5,664 bases of DNA from Cellvibrionaceae bacterium (GTDB lineage: Bacteria; Pseudomonadota; Gammaproteobacteria; Pseudomonadales; Cellvibrionaceae): the NCBI GenBank assembly GCA_030597965.1, contig JAUVQU010000156.1:1-5664 (forward strand). Direction: 5' to 3'. Under the pieces are notes generated by a model, which saw nothing but the letters and a program-made list of their open reading frames with translations, was not told the origin of the DNA and did no database searches. The translations under genes were made by a program, and so were the position numbers. Below, piece after piece: positions 5,315 through 5,664 of this stretch. Position 1 is the first letter of the stretch; every line of letters starts with the position of its first letter.

Positions 5315-5380
5315 CCTGTGTCAAAACTCCAAAGCGCCACAACCCCAAAACAGAGCACAGCGCAAAATCAGGGACACAGG
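5315..5380. repeat. 8-bp inverted repeat flanking the TetR upstream region
   Basis: CCTGTGTC (5315-5322) and GACACAGG (5373-5380) are perfect inverted repeats 50 bp apart, within the 102-bp gap between the YtfJ-type gene and the TetR gene. Read on the - strand, a TTGACA lies in the right place for a -35 element but has no good -10 at 16-18 bp. Possible roles are paired operator half-sites or a chance repeat. Confidence 0.35.
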
Positions 5381-5384
5381 TTAA

Positions 5385-5664
5385 TTAAATACCGCTTTTA
5401 ATGGCTGCGATGGTTTCAGCCACTTCGTCGTCAGTGACTTTACCCTCAACAACCGACAGAACCGTGCCATCTTTGCCCAAAATAATGTGAGCCGCCGATT
5501 TCTTGTCCAGCTCCCAGTGGTCACGCAAGACTGACTTGCTATCAACCCAGAATTCTCTATCCGCATTTCCTGGCTCTTTGGAACGACCTTCGAACGTTGA
5601 CTTTGCAAGCCCAGCCGTACCAAACATTGCGTCATCGACATTAATAACGGTCAGACATAAAAAA
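5385..5664 (-). CDS. ytfJ: YtfJ-family thioredoxin-like protein (N-terminus outside window)
   Basis: C-terminal part (92 visible residues) of a YtfJ-family protein. Members are exported to the periplasm, have a thioredoxin-like fold and lack a proven function. The visible segments TVINVDDAMFGTAGLAKS, WELDKKSAAHIILGKDGTVLSVVEGKVTDDEV and the final helix match the family pattern that I recall from E. coli YtfJ. The frame is open to the window edge (LCLTVINVDDA upstream of MFGT), so the Met at 5627 is internal and the signal peptide lies outside. No CXXC motif is seen in the visible part, as expected for YtfJ. It points in the same direction as the TetR gene, with no clear terminator between, so read-through is possible. 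A functional link to PHA is not evident. Confidence 0.82.
   Translation of the reverse strand, partial: FLCLTVINVDDAMFGTAGLAKSTFEGRSKEPGNADREFWVDSKSVLRDHWELDKKSAAHIILGKDGTVLSVVEGKVTDDEVAETIAAIKSGI

Noticed and set aside
5315..5380. Small mobile element with 8-bp terminal inverted repeats
   Set aside because: There is no clear target-site duplication and no second copy in the window; the repeat is short enough to be chance or an operator pair.
5381..5641. 86-residue - strand frame overlapping the YtfJ-type gene
   Set aside because: The other frame matches the YtfJ family and continues to the window edge; this one shows no family pattern.

Overview
The window looks like part of a gammaproteobacterial chromosome, from an organism that stores polyhydroxyalkanoate (PHA) or a similar hydrophobic granule. 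The clues are two small PhaI/PhaF-type phasins, a PHA-granule-region family protein, a PhaD-like TetR regulator and a YtfJ-family protein. Base composition is moderate (about half G+C by eye). A marine member of the Pseudomonadales/Cellvibrionales is my guess, not something the sequence proves.

Layout: the left three quarters (1-4368) reads on the + strand as a tandem array. It starts with the 3' part of a patatin-like lipase (3-1319) and a strong terminator. A leader and a 111-aa phasin (1520-1855) follow, then a structured intercistronic gap and a complete second patatin-like lipase (1974-3425), closed by another terminator. A second leader precedes a 188-aa phasin with a histone-H1-like Lys/Ala/Pro tail (3615-4181). 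Last comes a third leader (about 4187-4290) that resembles the first but has lost its ribosome binding site, start codon and reading frame. A near-symmetrical bidirectional terminator (4332-4368) separates this array from the - strand genes.

The right quarter reads on the - strand. A YtfJ-family gene, cut by the window edge, is followed by a PhaD-like TetR regulator (4707-5282) and, 38 bp further on, a 92-aa PHA-granule-region protein (4390-4668). The last two probably form an operon.

Working model: the repeating unit is leader, phasin, intercistronic hairpins, DUF3336-patatin lipase, terminator. Phasins coat the granule. The lipases belong to the architecture of eukaryotic lipid-droplet triacylglycerol lipases, so they may act at the granule surface. 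The TetR protein may control the array. All three leaders carry an 18-bp box, TTAG-N8-TTCTAA (twice in tandem before phasin 2), which is the best candidate for a shared operator or promoter element. The most interesting points are the phasin-lipase modules, the shared box and the orphan third leader. That leader is either a scar of a lost phasin copy or the promoter and 5' end of a short RNA.
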